64,000 nt of DNA from Thiomargarita sp. (GTDB lineage: Bacteria; Pseudomonadota; Gammaproteobacteria; Beggiatoales; Beggiatoaceae). This document shows positions 35,280 to 47,441 of this stretch, piece after piece. The stretch spans positions 1 to 64,000 of the forward strand of contig DYNP01000008.1 of NCBI GenBank assembly GCA_020721005.1. The letters are read 5' to 3'. The notes beneath the pieces were generated by a model that was given only the letters and a program-made list of their open reading frames with translations, was not told where the DNA came from and did not search any database. Each line of letters starts with the position of its first letter. Positions within the stretch are counted from its first letter, which is position 1. The translations under genes were made by a program, and so were the position numbers.

Positions 35280-35606
35280 ATGCAACTTAATCTAAGTGGC
35301 CATCACATTGAAATTACCCCAGCTTTGCGCAGCTATGTTGCCAGCAAGATGGAACGTTTGGAGCGTCACTTTGATCAAGTGACTAATATGCACGTGGTGC
35401 TAAGTGTCGAAAAACTTCGCCAAAAAGCCGAAGCTTCTCTACATGTCAGTGGTGCCAATTTATTCGCAGATGCAGAAAATGAGGATATGTATGCGGCCAT
35501 TGATGCCTTGGTGGACAAATTGGACCGCCAAATCAAAAAGCATAAAGAGAAACTCAAGGACCACCATCAATCGGAAGGGGGAATTAAATCCCAGTTAGGA
35601 GAATAG
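35280..35606 (+). CDS. hpf: Ribosome hibernation promoting factor, short form
   Basis: A 108-residue HPF/YfiA protein (LSGHHIEITPALRSYVASKMERLERHF...DAENEDMYAAIDALVDKLDRQIKKHKEKLKDH). It binds the 30S A and P sites in starvation and leads to 100S or inactive ribosomes. It lacks the long-HPF C-terminal domain. A good GGAG site precedes the ATG. Confidence 0.95.
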   Translation: MQLNLSGHHIEITPALRSYVASKMERLERHFDQVTNMHVVLSVEKLRQKAEASLHVSGANLFADAENEDMYAAIDALVDKLDRQIKKHKEKLKDHHQSEGGIKSQLGE

Positions 35607-35652
35607 TGATTTTATTCCAGATAAACTGGTTTCATGAACTCACCCATCAATT

Positions 35653-36117
35653 ATGCAAATCACAGATATCTTATCGCCGGAACGGATGTTATGTCATGTA
35701 CAAGCTTCCAGTAAAAAGCGAGTATTGGAATACTTTAGTAAACTGTTAGCCACCGAAGCTGGGCTTTCCAGTCACGAAATCTTTAACAGTTTATTGAGCA
35801 GAGAACGTTTAGGAAGCACGGCTATGGGCAGGGGAGTTGCCATTCCCCATGCCCGAGTGGCGGACTGTCAGTTGACCTTAGGGGCCTTTGTACAACTGGA
35901 AAAAGGGATCGATTTTGACGCCATGGACAAACAACCCGTAGACATGTTGTTTGCTTTAATGGTCCCAGAGCAATCCACGGAAGTGCATTTGCAGATTTTA
36001 GCCCAATTGGCGGAAATGCTCAGTGATGACCTGTTTCGGGAACGTCTTCGGCAAACTGAAGACTGTCAAGAAAAATTCAACCTGCTTGCTCAATGGAGAA
36101 GCAGTCAAGTAGGATAG
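35653..36117 (+). CDS. ptsN: PTS IIA-like nitrogen regulatory protein
   Basis: A 154-residue EIIA-Ntr. The phospho-accepting His is H66 in GVAIPHARV. It normally receives phosphate from NPr/EI-Ntr and controls potassium and nitrogen or carbon responses. It lies 46 bp after hpf and 6 bp before hprK; no rapZ or npr follows within the window. Confidence 0.94.
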   Translation: MQITDILSPERMLCHVQASSKKRVLEYFSKLLATEAGLSSHEIFNSLLSRERLGSTAMGRGVAIPHARVADCQLTLGAFVQLEKGIDFDAMDKQPVDMLFALMVPEQSTEVHLQILAQLAEMLSDDLFRERLRQTEDCQEKFNLLAQWRSSQVG

Positions 36118-36123
36118 TTTCTA

Positions 36124-37095
36124 ATGCACCTGCCGGTGAATGACTTATTCACGTCCCATTCGGAAAGTTTATCTTTAAACTGGACGGGAGGAAAATGTGG
36201 GAGCGACCGAATAATTGCCTTAGAGCCCCATCAAAAACTGGGCAATGTGGGTTACTTTAATCTCATTCATCCTCATCAAATTCAGATCATTGGCACCTAT
36301 GAATTGGCCTATTTCCAAAATTTAACTCGAGAAGCCTATCAGGACACTTTGCAGCAACTTTTTAACAGTGGCAACTTGGGCTGTATTATCATGGTGGACA
36401 ATGCTCAAGTCCCAAGTGAATTACAAGAATTTGCTGACAATTGTTGTATTCCCTTATTTGTCTCTCAACTGTCCGGGGAACAAGTCATTAACTTCTTACA
36501 CACCACCTTTGCCCGCTTGTTAACCCAGAAAATCACCCTGCATGGAGTATTTATGGATGTGTTGGGGATGGGAGTACTGATTATGGGAGACAGTGGGACT
36601 GGTAAAAGTGAACTGGCCCTAGAATTAGTCAGTCGGGGGCACCGGTTGGTTGCAGATGATGCTCCGGAATTTTATCGAATCAATCCTAATACCATCAATG
36701 GCAACTGTCCATTGGGAATGTCAGCCTTTTTAGAAGTCCGGGGTTTGGGAATTTTAAATGTACAAGCCCTATTTGGGGACAGTGCAGTCAAAAAAGACAA
36801 ACATCTGCGTTTGATTGTCCGTCTGGAACAAATGGGACCAGACCGTATTCAAAGTATTGACCGTTTACAAGGTGAAAATGGAATGCGTCGAATTTTAGGC
36901 GTTTCGGTGCCAGAAATTTTCCTGCCAGTAGCTCCTGGACGCAATTTAGCAGTATTATTAGAGTGTGCAGTACGTAATCACAGTCTGAAAATGCAAGGCT
37001 ACAATGCTGCCGACGACTTTTGTGAGCGACAACAACAAGCCATGCGTTGCACTGCAGAATCCATTTTGAATCAGATCGAACTGGAAGAAGATTAA
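36124..37095 (+). CDS. hprK: HPr kinase/phosphorylase
   Basis: A 323-residue bifunctional enzyme that phosphorylates and dephosphorylates the regulatory Ser of HPr/NPr-like proteins. The N-terminal domain covers 1-130, the P-loop is GDSGTGKS at 155-162, and the HprK signature is MSAFLEVRGLGILNVQALFG. Together with ptsN it suggests a regulatory, non-sugar PTS. Length fits the family. Confidence 0.94.
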   Translation: MHLPVNDLFTSHSESLSLNWTGGKCGSDRIIALEPHQKLGNVGYFNLIHPHQIQIIGTYELAYFQNLTREAYQDTLQQLFNSGNLGCIIMVDNAQVPSELQEFADNCCIPLFVSQLSGEQVINFLHTTFARLLTQKITLHGVFMDVLGMGVLIMGDSGTGKSELALELVSRGHRLVADDAPEFYRINPNTINGNCPLGMSAFLEVRGLGILNVQALFGDSAVKKDKHLRLIVRLEQMGPDRIQSIDRLQGENGMRRILGVSVPEIFLPVAPGRNLAVLLECAVRNHSLKMQGYNAADDFCERQQQAMRCTAESILNQIELEED

Positions 37096-37114
37096 TTCAA
37101 TCAATCCCCGCCTA

Positions 37115-37139
37115 GGAAAGGGAGAACGATTCCCTTTCC
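37115..37139. terminator. Hairpin downstream of hprK
   Basis: A perfect 9-bp stem (GGAAAGGGA/TCCCTTTCC) with a 7-nt loop, 20 bp after the hprK stop. No T-run follows on the plus strand, so termination is not assured. The rest of 37140-37390 is pyrimidine-rich low complexity with no gene. Confidence 0.45.
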
Positions 37140-37427
37140 CCTTCTCACCAGAAAGAAAGCAACTTTCCTCTCTTTTCCTCATCAACAGAAAAATCAACCC
37201 CTTTTCCTCCTCCTATGAACAGGAAAATCACTTTCCCCCTTCTTTCTTAATGAATGGAGAGAACTTTGCCGGTTGACTGATGGGATTTTACGAGGGGAGG
37301 TTGAAATGCCTATTTAAACTAAAAAATATGAATCCAAAGAAGCAATTACGATTGGCCAAAGAAAAATTTCAAGCAGGAATGATACTATGAATGGTATTGA
37401 CGCTCCACTCCGCGAATTACGTTTGTT

Positions 37428-37905
37428 TCAATAATTCACTTCTTTCTCTTTTTGCTCAAGGAGTTTGTCTTTTTGTTCAAGTAATAAGTGGGCTTTTTCT
37501 AATTCATGTTCAAGATCGGAGGGAGAGGTACAGGAGGAGTTTACTAACTGTTGATTATAATTGGATGTATAGGAATGGTGAAAGGAAAGTTTAAAAATAC
37601 TTGCTCTATCAAAGTCAAATAATTTTGCTATATCTACTTCTAATGCTTTAGCAATTTGTTCTAATCGTGATAATTGAATATCGGTTTTGCCTTGTTCAAG
37701 TCTCGCATAATTTACAAGAATCCCAATTAATTGAAGTGCTTGAATAATTACTTTGATTGCCTTGAATATGCTTTAATAACGGAAAGTGCTCGACAATCTC
37801 AGTTCGTCGACGAGTAGGGTGAGGATTTATTCCACGGATTGGAGAATGAGTTTGAAATTCAGACAGTAAAACAATGGATGTGCTCTGTGTGTTGGCACAT
37901 CCTAC
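37428..37905 (-). pseudogene. Degraded XRE-type helix-turn-helix gene remnant
   Basis: Read on the minus strand, the frame ending at 37428 gives NYARLEQGKTDIQLSRLEQI then AKALEVDIAKLFDF, a typical Cro/CI-type HTH C-terminal half, followed by a coiled-coil-like tail (HELEKAHLLLEQKDKLLEQKEK). No start codon opens it: a stop lies upstream in this frame. A second frame (SPIRGINPHPTRRRTEIVEH...) is open further upstream, so at least one frameshift or fusion is likely. The 37878-37904 part contains a hairpin (GGATGTGC/GCACATCC). Confidence 0.5.
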
Positions 37906-37994
37906 GCATTTTACTAAATTATTGAGGGAGGTAAGGGCTGGTTTTCCCTCTTTGCCTTTTATTTGGGGCGCGAGGGGAACGAAGGTGAAGAGGG

Positions 37995-38744
37995 TTATTT
38001 GACGATTTTGGCCTGATTGGCAACGTTTTCCATGGCTTTCTGGACACGTTCTTCATCACCCAAATAATAATGAGTGATTGGTTTAAGTTGGGCATCGAGT
38101 TCGTAAATCAGAGGCATGCCTGTGGGGATGTTCAAACCAATAACCTCTTCATCAGTGAGTTTGTCTAGGTATTTGACCAGAGCTCGTAAGCTGTTGCCAT
38201 GAGCCACTATAATAACTTGTTTGCCTTGTAAAACAGTGGGAGCAATGACGTCATTCCAGGCGGGTAAAAAACGGTCCACCGTGTCTTTTAAACTTTCAGT
38301 GGTGGGTGTTTCGTCTGGCGCCAGGTCTTGGTAACGGGGATCATTACCGGGGTAGCGGGGATCAGTTTTATCTAAAGCAGGAGGAGGTATATCATAACTG
38401 CGTCTCCACAATTTGACTTGTTGTTCGCCATGTTTTTGCGCAGTTTCTGCTTTATTAAGTCCTTGTAATGCTCCATAATGGCGTTCATTCAGTCGCCACA
38501 GACGGTGAGTGGGTATCCATACGAGATCCATTTCATCAAGGACGATCCATAGGGTACGGATGGCTCTTTTAAGTACCGATGTGAAGGCTATGTTAAAGGT
38601 ATAGCCTTGTCGTTTGAGGGTTTGACCGGCATAAATAGCTTCTTGCCGCCCTTTTTCTGTAATGTCGATGTCAGTCCAACCGGTAAATCGATTTTCTTGG
38701 TTCCACAGACTTTCACCGTGTCTGAGTAGTACTATTTTATACAT
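37995..38744 (-). CDS. gpmA: 2,3-bisphosphoglycerate-dependent phosphoglycerate mutase
   Basis: A 249-residue histidine-phosphatase-fold enzyme that interconverts 3- and 2-phosphoglycerate. [20 protein letters not shown] holds the phospho-His (H9); [14 protein letters not shown] and [18 protein letters not shown] supply the other catalytic residues. Length matches bacterial GpmA. It is encoded alone on the minus strand, with no promoter that I can define. Confidence 0.95.
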   Translation of the reverse strand: MYKIVLLRHGESLWNQENRFTGWTDIDITEKGRQEAIYAGQTLKRQGYTFNIAFTSVLKRAIRTLWIVLDEMDLVWIPTHRLWRLNERHYGALQGLNKAETAQKHGEQQVKLWRRSYDIPPPALDKTDPRYPGNDPRYQDLAPDETPTTESLKDTVDRFLPAWNDVIAPTVLQGKQVIIVAHGNSLRALVKYLDKLTDEEVIGLNIPTGMPLIYELDAQLKPITHYYLGDEERVQKAMENVANQAKIVK

Positions 38745-38820
38745 TCAATTCCTTGTTTGCTGAATAAAATGACTGATCAAGTTTCTGAGTGGGAACGAGA
38801 GAACCACCCTCCAACCCCTC

Positions 38821-38984
38821 CTTAGTAAGGAGGGGAACCCTAGACAAATTCCTTTTCTTAGTAAGGAGGGGAACCCTAGACAAATTCCTTTTCTTAGTAA
38901 GGAGGGGAACCCTAGATAAATTCCTTTCCTTAGTAAGGAGGGGAACTATAGACGAATTCCCTTTCTTAGCAAGGAGGAAACTTA
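38821..38984. repeat. 36-bp tandem repeat, about 4.5 units
   Basis: Units start at 38821, 38857, 38893, 38929 and 38965, exactly 36 bp apart, with the pattern CTTAGTAAGGAGGGGAACC then AGACAAATTCC. The first unit is preceded by CCCCTCC, so a CCCCTCCTTA/TAAGGAGGGG hairpin can form there. There are no spacers, so it is not a CRISPR. The unit is divisible by three and leaves an open frame, which I regard as accidental. A related hairpin lies inside the atp operon. Confidence 0.85.
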
Positions 38985-39007
38985 TTGAAACTTGACCGAT
39001 TTTTTAT

Positions 39008-39430
39008 TTAACGTTTTATTTTACGTAATTTTTCAATGGCTCTTAATTGGGCAATGGCTTCGGCCAATTCGGCTTGGGCTTTTGCGTAATCGAAGGCCGC
39101 TTGTCGATTTTGTAAAAGTTGCTCTGCGCGTTGTTTGGCTTCTAAGGCGGCTTCTTCATCTAAATCATGGGCTCGTAACGCAGTGTCTGACAGGACTGTG
39201 ACTTTGTGGGGTTGCACTTCGAGCATGCCGCCAGATACATAGAAAATTTCTTCCTCTTGAGCATTGATTTTGACGCGGATATCTCCCGCTCTTAACGTGG
39301 TCAACAGAGGAGCGTGACGAGGTAATATACCCACTTCTCCTTTTTCCGCAGGCGCAATGACCATTTCGGCAAGTCCCGAAAAAATCTGTGCTTCTGCGCT
39401 GACTATATCAACATGGATGGTCATGGCCAT
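39008..39430 (-). CDS. atpC: F1Fo ATP synthase epsilon subunit
   Basis: A 140-residue central-stalk subunit with an N-terminal beta-sandwich ([41 protein letters not shown]) and a C-terminal helical hairpin rich in Ala and Glu. It couples rotation and inhibits ATP hydrolysis. It is the last gene of the atp operon, 12 bp after atpD. Confidence 0.96.
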   Translation of the reverse strand: MAMTIHVDIVSAEAQIFSGLAEMVIAPAEKGEVGILPRHAPLLTTLRAGDIRVKINAQEEEIFYVSGGMLEVQPHKVTVLSDTALRAHDLDEEAALEAKQRAEQLLQNRQAAFDYAKAQAELAEAIAQLRAIEKLRKIKR

Positions 39431-39442
39431 CAGTGTTCCCTC

Positions 39443-40828
<1,386 letters not shown>

Positions 40829-40868
40829 TCAATTCCTTAATAAGGTCGAGGGGGGGCTGATCGGGGGA

Positions 40869-41732
40869 CTAAACTGCGGCGGCGCCGCCAACTATTTCGG
40901 AAAGCTCTTGGGTAATTGCGGCCTGTCTGGCCTTGTTGTATGCCAATTGTAGTTCCTGAATTAGGTCGCCGGCATTTTCCGAGGCGTTTTTCATGGCGAC
41001 CATGCGCGAGGCTTGTTCACAGGCTAGATTTTCTACTACAGATTGGTAGACGAGTGATTCAATGTAGCGCATCAGTAAGGCATCAAGGACTTCTTGGGAG
41101 TTGGGTTCATAAAGGTAGTCCCAATGATGTGCCAATCTTTCATCAGGTTGATCTGCCACGATGGGTAAGAGTTGTTGAATGATAGGTTGTTGAGTCATGG
41201 TATTGACGAATCGATTGAATACTACATAGAGTTGATCGATCTTTTTTTCGTCATAGTTGTCGAGCATTACGCGCACAATGCCAATAAGATTTTCTAAGGA
41301 GGGACTGTCTCCCAAATGGGATTTTTGGGCAACAATATTTCCCCCAAAGCGTCGAAAAAACAGGCTGGCTTTGTTGCCAATGGTGCATAAGTCCATGTCT
41401 ATATTGGATTGTTGCCATTTTCGCATGCTTTGAAGGGCGACTTTAAAGAGATTAGTATTGAGTCCTCCACACAGTCCCCGGTCAGTGGAAACGATAATAA
41501 CTCCAACACGACTGACTTCGCGGCCCATCATATAAGGGTGTTTATATTCGGGGTGCGCATGGGCCAAGTGTCCGATGACTGCGCGAATTTTGTCTGCATA
41601 GGGTCGGGATTTCGCCATGCGTTCCTGAGCTTTGCGCATTTTACTGGCTGCAACCATTTCCATGGCTTTGGTGATTTTCTGGGTACTTTTTATACTGGTG
41701 ATTTTGGTACGGATTTCTTTGCCGGTGGCCAT
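40869..41732 (-). CDS. atpG: F1Fo ATP synthase gamma subunit
   Basis: The 287-residue central rotor subunit. N-terminal [32 protein letters not shown] and C-terminal [46 protein letters not shown] are the diagnostic coiled-coil ends. It is separated from atpA by 129 bp holding a hairpin, an unusually wide gap for this operon. Confidence 0.96.
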   Translation of the reverse strand: MATGKEIRTKITSIKSTQKITKAMEMVAASKMRKAQERMAKSRPYADKIRAVIGHLAHAHPEYKHPYMMGREVSRVGVIIVSTDRGLCGGLNTNLFKVALQSMRKWQQSNIDMDLCTIGNKASLFFRRFGGNIVAQKSHLGDSPSLENLIGIVRVMLDNYDEKKIDQLYVVFNRFVNTMTQQPIIQQLLPIVADQPDERLAHHWDYLYEPNSQEVLDALLMRYIESLVYQSVVENLACEQASRMVAMKNASENAGDLIQELQLAYNKARQAAITQELSEIVGGAAAV

Positions 41733-41820
41733 TTTTTTATAAGTAGGGGGTAGATGGTTTAATAAAAGTACGTGCTGAGTTTAAAGTCTTGAATGTGGGG
41801 AGGTTTTTAGAGTTTACCGG

Positions 41821-41855
41821 GGTTCCCCTCCTTACAATGGAAAGGAGGGTGAACC
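41821..41855. repeat. Hairpin repeat between atpA and atpG
   Basis: Inverted repeat GGTTCCCCTCCTT ... AAGGAGGGTGAACC with a short loop, in the atpA-atpG gap of the minus-strand operon. It resembles the hairpin of the 36-bp repeats at 38821 (CCTCCTTA/TAAGGAGG). It could reduce read-through or protect transcript ends and so lower downstream atpG-D-C expression. Confidence 0.65.
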
Positions 41856-41861
41856 GTGAAG

Positions 41862-43403
41862 TTACCAAGTATAGTTGGCTTTAAAATCACTCAAAGCAGC
41901 TTTAAAAGCAGTGGCAATGTCATCATTGTAGTCACCAGTTTCATTGATTTTGGCCATCAGCGATTGTTGATGGGAGCGCATATAGCTGTGTAAAGCATGT
42001 TCAAAATCAACGACTTTTTTAACTTCAACATTATCCAAGTAGCCTTCATTCACTGCAAATAAGGATATTGCCATTTCGGCTACACTGAGCGGAGTGTATT
42101 GTTTTTGCTTCATCAACTCGGTGACGCGTTGTCCACGTTCCAATTGTTTACGGGTACTTTCGTCCAAATCCGAAGCAAATTGTGCAAAGGCAGCCAATTC
42201 CCGATATTGGGCAAGGTCTAAACGTACCCCACCTCCCAATTTTTTGATGATCTTGGTTTGGGCTGCGCCCCCGACCCGAGATACGGAAATACCAGCGTTG
42301 ATGGCGGGCCGAATACCGGCATTAAATAAATCGGTCTCCAAGAAAATTTGACCGTCGGTAATGGAAATGACATTGGTGGGCACGAAGGCAGAGACGTCTC
42401 CAGCTTGAGTCTCAATGATAGGCAAAGCAGTCAATGATCCCGTTTTGCCTTTGACTGCCCCGTTAGTGGCTTTTTCTACGTAACTGGCATTGACCCGCGC
42501 GGCTCTTTCCAGCAGTCGAGAATGGAGATAAAACACATCGCCCGGATAGGCTTCCCGTCCAGGTGGTCTGCGCAACAGCAAGGAGACTTGTCGATAAGCC
42601 CAGGCTTGTTTGGTTAAATCATCGTAGACGATCAGGGCATCTTCTCCCTTGTCACGAAAATATTCTCCCATGGCACAGCCAGAATAAGGGGCAATGAATT
42701 GTAGAGAAGCGGATTCTGAAGCGGAAGCAGCCACGATGATGGTGTGTTCCATGGCGCCATATTCTTCCAGTTTCCGCACAACGTTGGCAATGGAGGAGGC
42801 TTTTTGTCCAATGGCTACGTAGATACATTTGATTCCGGTGCCTTTTTGATTGATGATGGCATCAATGGCTAAGGCGGTTTTACCAGTTTGGCGGTCACCA
42901 ATGATCAATTCCCGTTGTCCACGACCGATGGGAACCATGGAGTCAATGGCTTTGAGACCGGTTTGTACTGGCTGACCTACGGATTGGCGTGTGATAACTC
43001 CTGGGGCAATGCGTTCCAGAGGTAAAGTTTGCGCAGTATTGATGGGACCTTTTCCGTCAATGGGTAGACCTAGAGGATTGATGACGCGTCCCAACAAGGC
43101 TTCCCCTACCGGGACTTCTAAGATTCTGCCGGTACATTTGACACTGTCGCCCTCAGTAATGTGTTCATAAGGGCCAAGCACAACTCCACCTACGGAATCA
43201 CGTTCCAAGTTCATGACCATTCCAAATGTGGAACCTGGAAACTCTAACATTTCTCCCTGCACTGCATCGGCTAATCCATGGATTCGCACGATACCGTCAG
43301 TTACACTGACGACAGTTCCCTCACTACGTGATTCCGCAGCCAAGTCATATTGCTGAATTTTCTTTTTAATCAGTTCACTAATTTCAGAAGGATTAAGCTG
43401 CAT
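41862..43403 (-). CDS. atpA: F1Fo ATP synthase alpha subunit
   Basis: The 513-residue non-catalytic nucleotide-binding subunit. The P-loop is GDRQTGKT at 169-176, the arginine finger lies in [16 protein letters not shown], and the C-terminal helical domain is intact. It lies 19 bp after atpH. Confidence 0.97.
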   Translation of the reverse strand: MQLNPSEISELIKKKIQQYDLAAESRSEGTVVSVTDGIVRIHGLADAVQGEMLEFPGSTFGMVMNLERDSVGGVVLGPYEHITEGDSVKCTGRILEVPVGEALLGRVINPLGLPIDGKGPINTAQTLPLERIAPGVITRQSVGQPVQTGLKAIDSMVPIGRGQRELIIGDRQTGKTALAIDAIINQKGTGIKCIYVAIGQKASSIANVVRKLEEYGAMEHTIIVAASASESASLQFIAPYSGCAMGEYFRDKGEDALIVYDDLTKQAWAYRQVSLLLRRPPGREAYPGDVFYLHSRLLERAARVNASYVEKATNGAVKGKTGSLTALPIIETQAGDVSAFVPTNVISITDGQIFLETDLFNAGIRPAINAGISVSRVGGAAQTKIIKKLGGGVRLDLAQYRELAAFAQFASDLDESTRKQLERGQRVTELMKQKQYTPLSVAEMAISLFAVNEGYLDNVEVKKVVDFEHALHSYMRSHQQSLMAKINETGDYNDDIATAFKAALSDFKANYTW

Positions 43404-43422
43404 TGATCTGTTCTCATTAAAT

Positions 43423-43962
43423 TTAGTGGCGCATAGCCATAGCTAATTGGTGTAACCGCCCTTTGATAGAAAGGTCAATTACTTCATCACCCGCCCGAAT
43501 TATCCATCCTCCCAATAAAGAAGAGTCCAAGGTATGGGTCAACTCGATGCGTTTGTGCAGACGTTTTTGCAAAGCTTCGAGAATGGCCTGTTGTTGGGCG
43601 GAAGTGATAGGATAGGGGGTGCTGATGTTAACCTTAACATAGCCTTGGTGTTGGGCTTTGAGTTGTTCATACTGTAAAACGATTTGGGGAACTGCACCCA
43701 GACGCCGATTTTCAACCAACAATTTAACAAAATTTTTGGCGGCTTGACTGGTTCGTTCATCACAACAGACTTCCCACATCAGTTTTACCAAGGTAGGTTT
43801 GTCCACTTTGGGATTGGCGATGACTTGTTGGATGGTGGGATCTTCGACAATAGCCAAGAGTAACGCTAAATTACCTGACCACGCTTCAAAGTTGTCCTGC
43901 TCTTTAGCCAAATTAAAGAGTGCGGTTGCATATGGACGCGCTAAAGTAGCCCATTCTGCCAT
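43423..43962 (-). CDS. atpH: F1Fo ATP synthase delta subunit
   Basis: A 179-residue peripheral-stalk subunit ([18 protein letters not shown] at the N-terminus; [28 protein letters not shown] at the C-terminus). It joins the b dimer to the top of F1. It lies 2 bp after atpF. Confidence 0.95.
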   Translation of the reverse strand: MAEWATLARPYATALFNLAKEQDNFEAWSGNLALLLAIVEDPTIQQVIANPKVDKPTLVKLMWEVCCDERTSQAAKNFVKLLVENRRLGAVPQIVLQYEQLKAQHQGYVKVNISTPYPITSAQQQAILEALQKRLHKRIELTHTLDSSLLGGWIIRAGDEVIDLSIKGRLHQLAMAMRH

Positions 43963-43964
43963 GA

Positions 43965-44435
43965 TTAAAGTTCCCTCACCATTTTCTCAAGAAATTCATG
44001 GTGGGTTTGGGCATCGATCTCTTTAGCCAAAATTTTCTCGGCACAGGCCAAGGCCAAACCGATGGTCTGTTCCCGCAAATGTTCCCGAGCCCGATTGGCC
44101 TCTTGAGTAATTTCGGCTTTGGCTGCTTCCAATTGCCTTTGACCTTCAAGGCGAGCCCGTTCCTTAGCTTCTTCCACAATCTCATCTGCCCGTTTATTGG
44201 CGGAAGAAATGATGTCAGCTGCATCTTGTTTGGCCTCTCGTAACCGATCCAAAGCCCGTTGTTCGGCCAAGTGCAACTCATGTTTACCCCGTTCCGCAGC
44301 CGCCAAGCCATCAGCAATCCGCTGAGTACGGTTGGCCATCATGGTCGTGACGGGGCCCCATAGGAACTTTTGGACAAAGAAAACCAAGACCATAAAGGTC
44401 AAAATCTGTCCGAATAAGGTTATTGTGATACTCAC
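43965..44435 (-). CDS. atpF: F1Fo ATP synthase b subunit
   Basis: A 156-residue peripheral-stalk subunit with one N-terminal membrane helix (SITITLFGQILTFMVLVFFVQKFLW) and a long charged coiled coil (Ala/Glu/Arg-rich) to the C-terminus. Only one b-type gene is present, as expected outside phototrophs. Confidence 0.95.
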   Translation of the reverse strand: MSITITLFGQILTFMVLVFFVQKFLWGPVTTMMANRTQRIADGLAAAERGKHELHLAEQRALDRLREAKQDAADIISSANKRADEIVEEAKERARLEGQRQLEAAKAEITQEANRAREHLREQTIGLALACAEKILAKEIDAQTHHEFLEKMVREL

Positions 44436-44463
44436 TGTTTACCCCTGTTGGCTGTAGTTGAGT

Positions 44464-44760
44464 TTAACCACCGGCTAAGGCTTTTACCGCGGATTGCGCA
44501 GCTCCGACGAATGGATTGGCAAAAATGAACCACATAGAAATACCCAATACGATCATGGGAAATGCTTCCATTAACCCGCCAGTGAACAGCATTTGAGTCA
44601 TCAACTGGGGACGCATTTCGGGTTGTCGGGCAATACCTTCCAAATACTTGGAACATATGAGCGCCCATCCTAAGGCGGAAGCAAATCCTGCAGCTGCGAG
44701 AATGATGCCGACAATCAGCGCAGTTGAGGAATAAATTTCGGTGATCATTTCTGGGGTCAT
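44464..44760 (-). CDS. atpE: F1Fo ATP synthase c subunit
   Basis: A 98-residue rotor-ring subunit with two membrane helices joined by the polar loop KYLEGIARQPEMRP. The ion-binding carboxylate is Glu in GLMEAFPMIVLG, where E. coli has Asp61; Ala follows it, so the Na+-type ES pair is absent and proton coupling is expected. Helix 1 reads AAAGFASALGWALICSK, less Gly-rich than E. coli and like some sulfur-oxidising gammaproteobacteria. Confidence 0.95.
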   Translation of the reverse strand: MTPEMITEIYSSTALIVGIILAAAGFASALGWALICSKYLEGIARQPEMRPQLMTQMLFTGGLMEAFPMIVLGISMWFIFANPFVGAAQSAVKALAGG

Positions 44761-44883
44761 TGACTTTTCTCCTTGAGATTTTATAGACAGGGTTTTGAAA
44801 AAGACTATTTTAACCTATTTTGAGGGTATTGCAATGCACAATAAACAATTAGTTTTTGGCGGGTTTTACGCCCTTACTTACCT

Positions 44884-45735
<852 letters not shown>

Positions 45736-45801
45736 TTATCCTGACAGGTAAATTGAGTATTTTAGCTGGATTTTATTAAAATAGTAACCCCGTTTGCCAA
45801 A

Positions 45802-46170
45802 TTATTTACGATCCCATAACAAACTGAAAAAATAAGTTATTTGCGTGACTGCAAAGCCAATTAGCAACGGAATGGGCGGCAGTTTAAACACTCCCATCCC
45901 AAGTATAAACAGTCCTAACGTCAATATAAAACGTTGAGCTGCCGCCACATACAGGACCAATACTTCTTGATTAGAGGAAGTATTCTGGTTATCTAACACT
46001 CTTATCAAGCGTCGACTGCTCAACCACAAATTCAGTATCACTATCCCTCCTCCATAAAAAGCTGCTTGGGCAGCCAATTCTCCCTGATAAACGTAAAACA
46101 GCCCAGCCATGGCGCTTACCAGCACCGCCTGAAAACTGAAAATTTTTTGTACTGAAAATTGCAATATCAT
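45802..46170 (-). CDS. atpI: ATP synthase assembly protein AtpI
   Basis: A 122-residue membrane protein with four hydrophobic segments, first gene of the atp operon. AtpI assists c-ring assembly or Mg2+ uptake and is poorly conserved; the call rests on size, topology (KIFSFQAVLVSAMAGLFYVYQGELAAQAAFYGGGIVILNLWLSSRR) and position. Confidence 0.85.
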   Translation of the reverse strand: MILQFSVQKIFSFQAVLVSAMAGLFYVYQGELAAQAAFYGGGIVILNLWLSSRRLIRVLDNQNTSSNQEVLVLYVAAAQRFILTLGLFILGMGVFKLPPIPLLIGFAVTQITYFFSLLWDRK

Positions 46171-46208
46171 CGATAAAGTACACTTTAAATTGTTATAAAT
46201 AGATATTA

Positions 46209-46873
46209 GAACTCTAGCAAAAGTAAATGATGCGATAAAGATGAGATAGGAAAAAACAAAAGGAAAATCCCCTTTAGAGTGGAGGCTCTAGAAGATATAT
46301 TGGAGTGGAGGCTTCAGCCGGAAGATTGGAGTAGAGGCTTCAACCGGAAGATTGGAGTGGAAGCTTTAGCCGGAAGATTGGAGTAGAGGCTTTAGCCGGC
46401 AGCTTGGAGTAGAGGTTTTAGCCGGAAGATTGGAGTAGAGGCTTTACCGTAGCTTGGAGTGGAGGCTTTAGCCGGTAGGTTGGAGTGTGGAGGCTTTAGC
46501 CGGCAGCTTGGAGTGGAGGCTTTAGCCGGTAGATTGGAGTCAAGGCTTCAGCCGGAGTGGAGGCTCATGTTGGAGTCGAGACTTTAAGCCGGCTAGCAGT
46601 CGGCCCTTACCATTTGTGTATGTGGAGTGATGCCTACGGCTGGCCGGCTAAAGCCTCCACTCCAATCTACCGGCTAAAGCCTCCACTCCAAACTACGGTT
46701 AAAGCCTTCACTCCAATCTTCCGGCTAAAGCCTCCATTCCAACCTACCGGCTAAAGCCTCCACTCCAACATGAGCCTCCCCTCCAACATGAGCCTCCCCT
46801 CCAGCTAAAGCCTCGACTCCAACGTATCTTAACTGAAGCACACCTCTCACCTTTTCATGATCGCAAAAAATCC
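46209..46873. mobile_element. Family-1 MITE-like element with two-way array
   Basis: It begins GAACTCTAGCAAAAGTA after TA (46207-46208), then ATGATGCGATAAAGATGAGAT, about ten units in reverse orientation (TTGGAGTGGAGGCTTTAGCC), a central segment with CTACGGCTGGCCGG, and forward units. The right end has the CTTAACTGAAG, CTTTTCATGATCGC signature but a decayed terminus that merges with the stop of the OmpA-like gene. No coding sequence is credible inside. Confidence 0.75.
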
Positions 46874-47431
46874 CTAATCCGTACGCACAAACTCTACCCG
46901 TCGATTTGCCTGCTGTTCCTCTTTCGTCTGATCAGTCAAAGTTCCACGCAGGGGCTGAATTTTCCCAAACCCGACACAGCGCAATCGGTTGCCTGTAACC
47001 CCCTGCTGCACCAAAAATTGCCTAACAGCTTTTGCTCGCTCTAGGGAAAGACGCTGATTGTATTCCTCATTTCCCTCATTGTCCGTGTGTCCGCTAATAA
47101 GCAAAACGGCATCCTGTAAATCCGTGTTTAGAGCTTTAACATATTCTCCCAATAAGGCGTGAGAATCTTGGGAAATTTGTGCAGAACCGGAAGCAAAATG
47201 AATGATCGCCCCCACTTTAGGAGCATCTTCCGCAATCTCAGCAATGCCTTTGCTCTCAAGTCCCTTGATTTCACAATCAGGCAACGCAGGGGGACAAGCC
47301 GGCAGCCAAGTTTGTGCCGGTTTGGGCAAAGCCTGCACAATTTCATCCGTTGTGGTTGGAAAATTCAGCTCAGCCCCTGCAAATGAAGCGTACAAAAAAC
47401 TGAGCACTGACAAAACTATGAATTTCTGCAC
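46874..47431 (-). CDS. OmpA-family peptidoglycan-binding protein
   Basis: A 185-residue protein with a signal peptide (1 to about 19, FIVLSVLSFLYASFAGA) and an OmpA C-terminal-like domain from about 70: IHFASGSAQISQDSHALLGEYVKAL, LISGHTDNEGNEEYNQRLSLERAKAVRQFLVQQGV and NRRVEFV. There is no lipobox. It lies 10 bp after the DUF4384 gene and is probably co-expressed, anchoring a complex to the cell wall. Confidence 0.9.
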   Translation of the reverse strand: MQKFIVLSVLSFLYASFAGAELNFPTTTDEIVQALPKPAQTWLPACPPALPDCEIKGLESKGIAEIAEDAPKVGAIIHFASGSAQISQDSHALLGEYVKALNTDLQDAVLLISGHTDNEGNEEYNQRLSLERAKAVRQFLVQQGVTGNRLRCVGFGKIQPLRGTLTDQTKEEQQANRRVEFVRTD

Positions 47432-47441
47432 AATTCACCTC

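Noticed and set aside
38789-38995. 68-codon ORF encoding repeated LVRRGTLDKF
   Set aside because: It is the translation of the 36-bp tandem repeat, which is divisible by three; there is no independent coding signal.
44464-44760. Na+-translocating c subunit because of Glu in helix 2
   Set aside because: The Na+ signature (Q in helix 1, ES in helix 2) is absent; Glu is followed by Ala, which fits proton coupling.
46557-46754. 65-codon ORF inside the family-1 element
   Set aside because: It is the translation of repeat units; reading frames open by chance in the 26-bp array.
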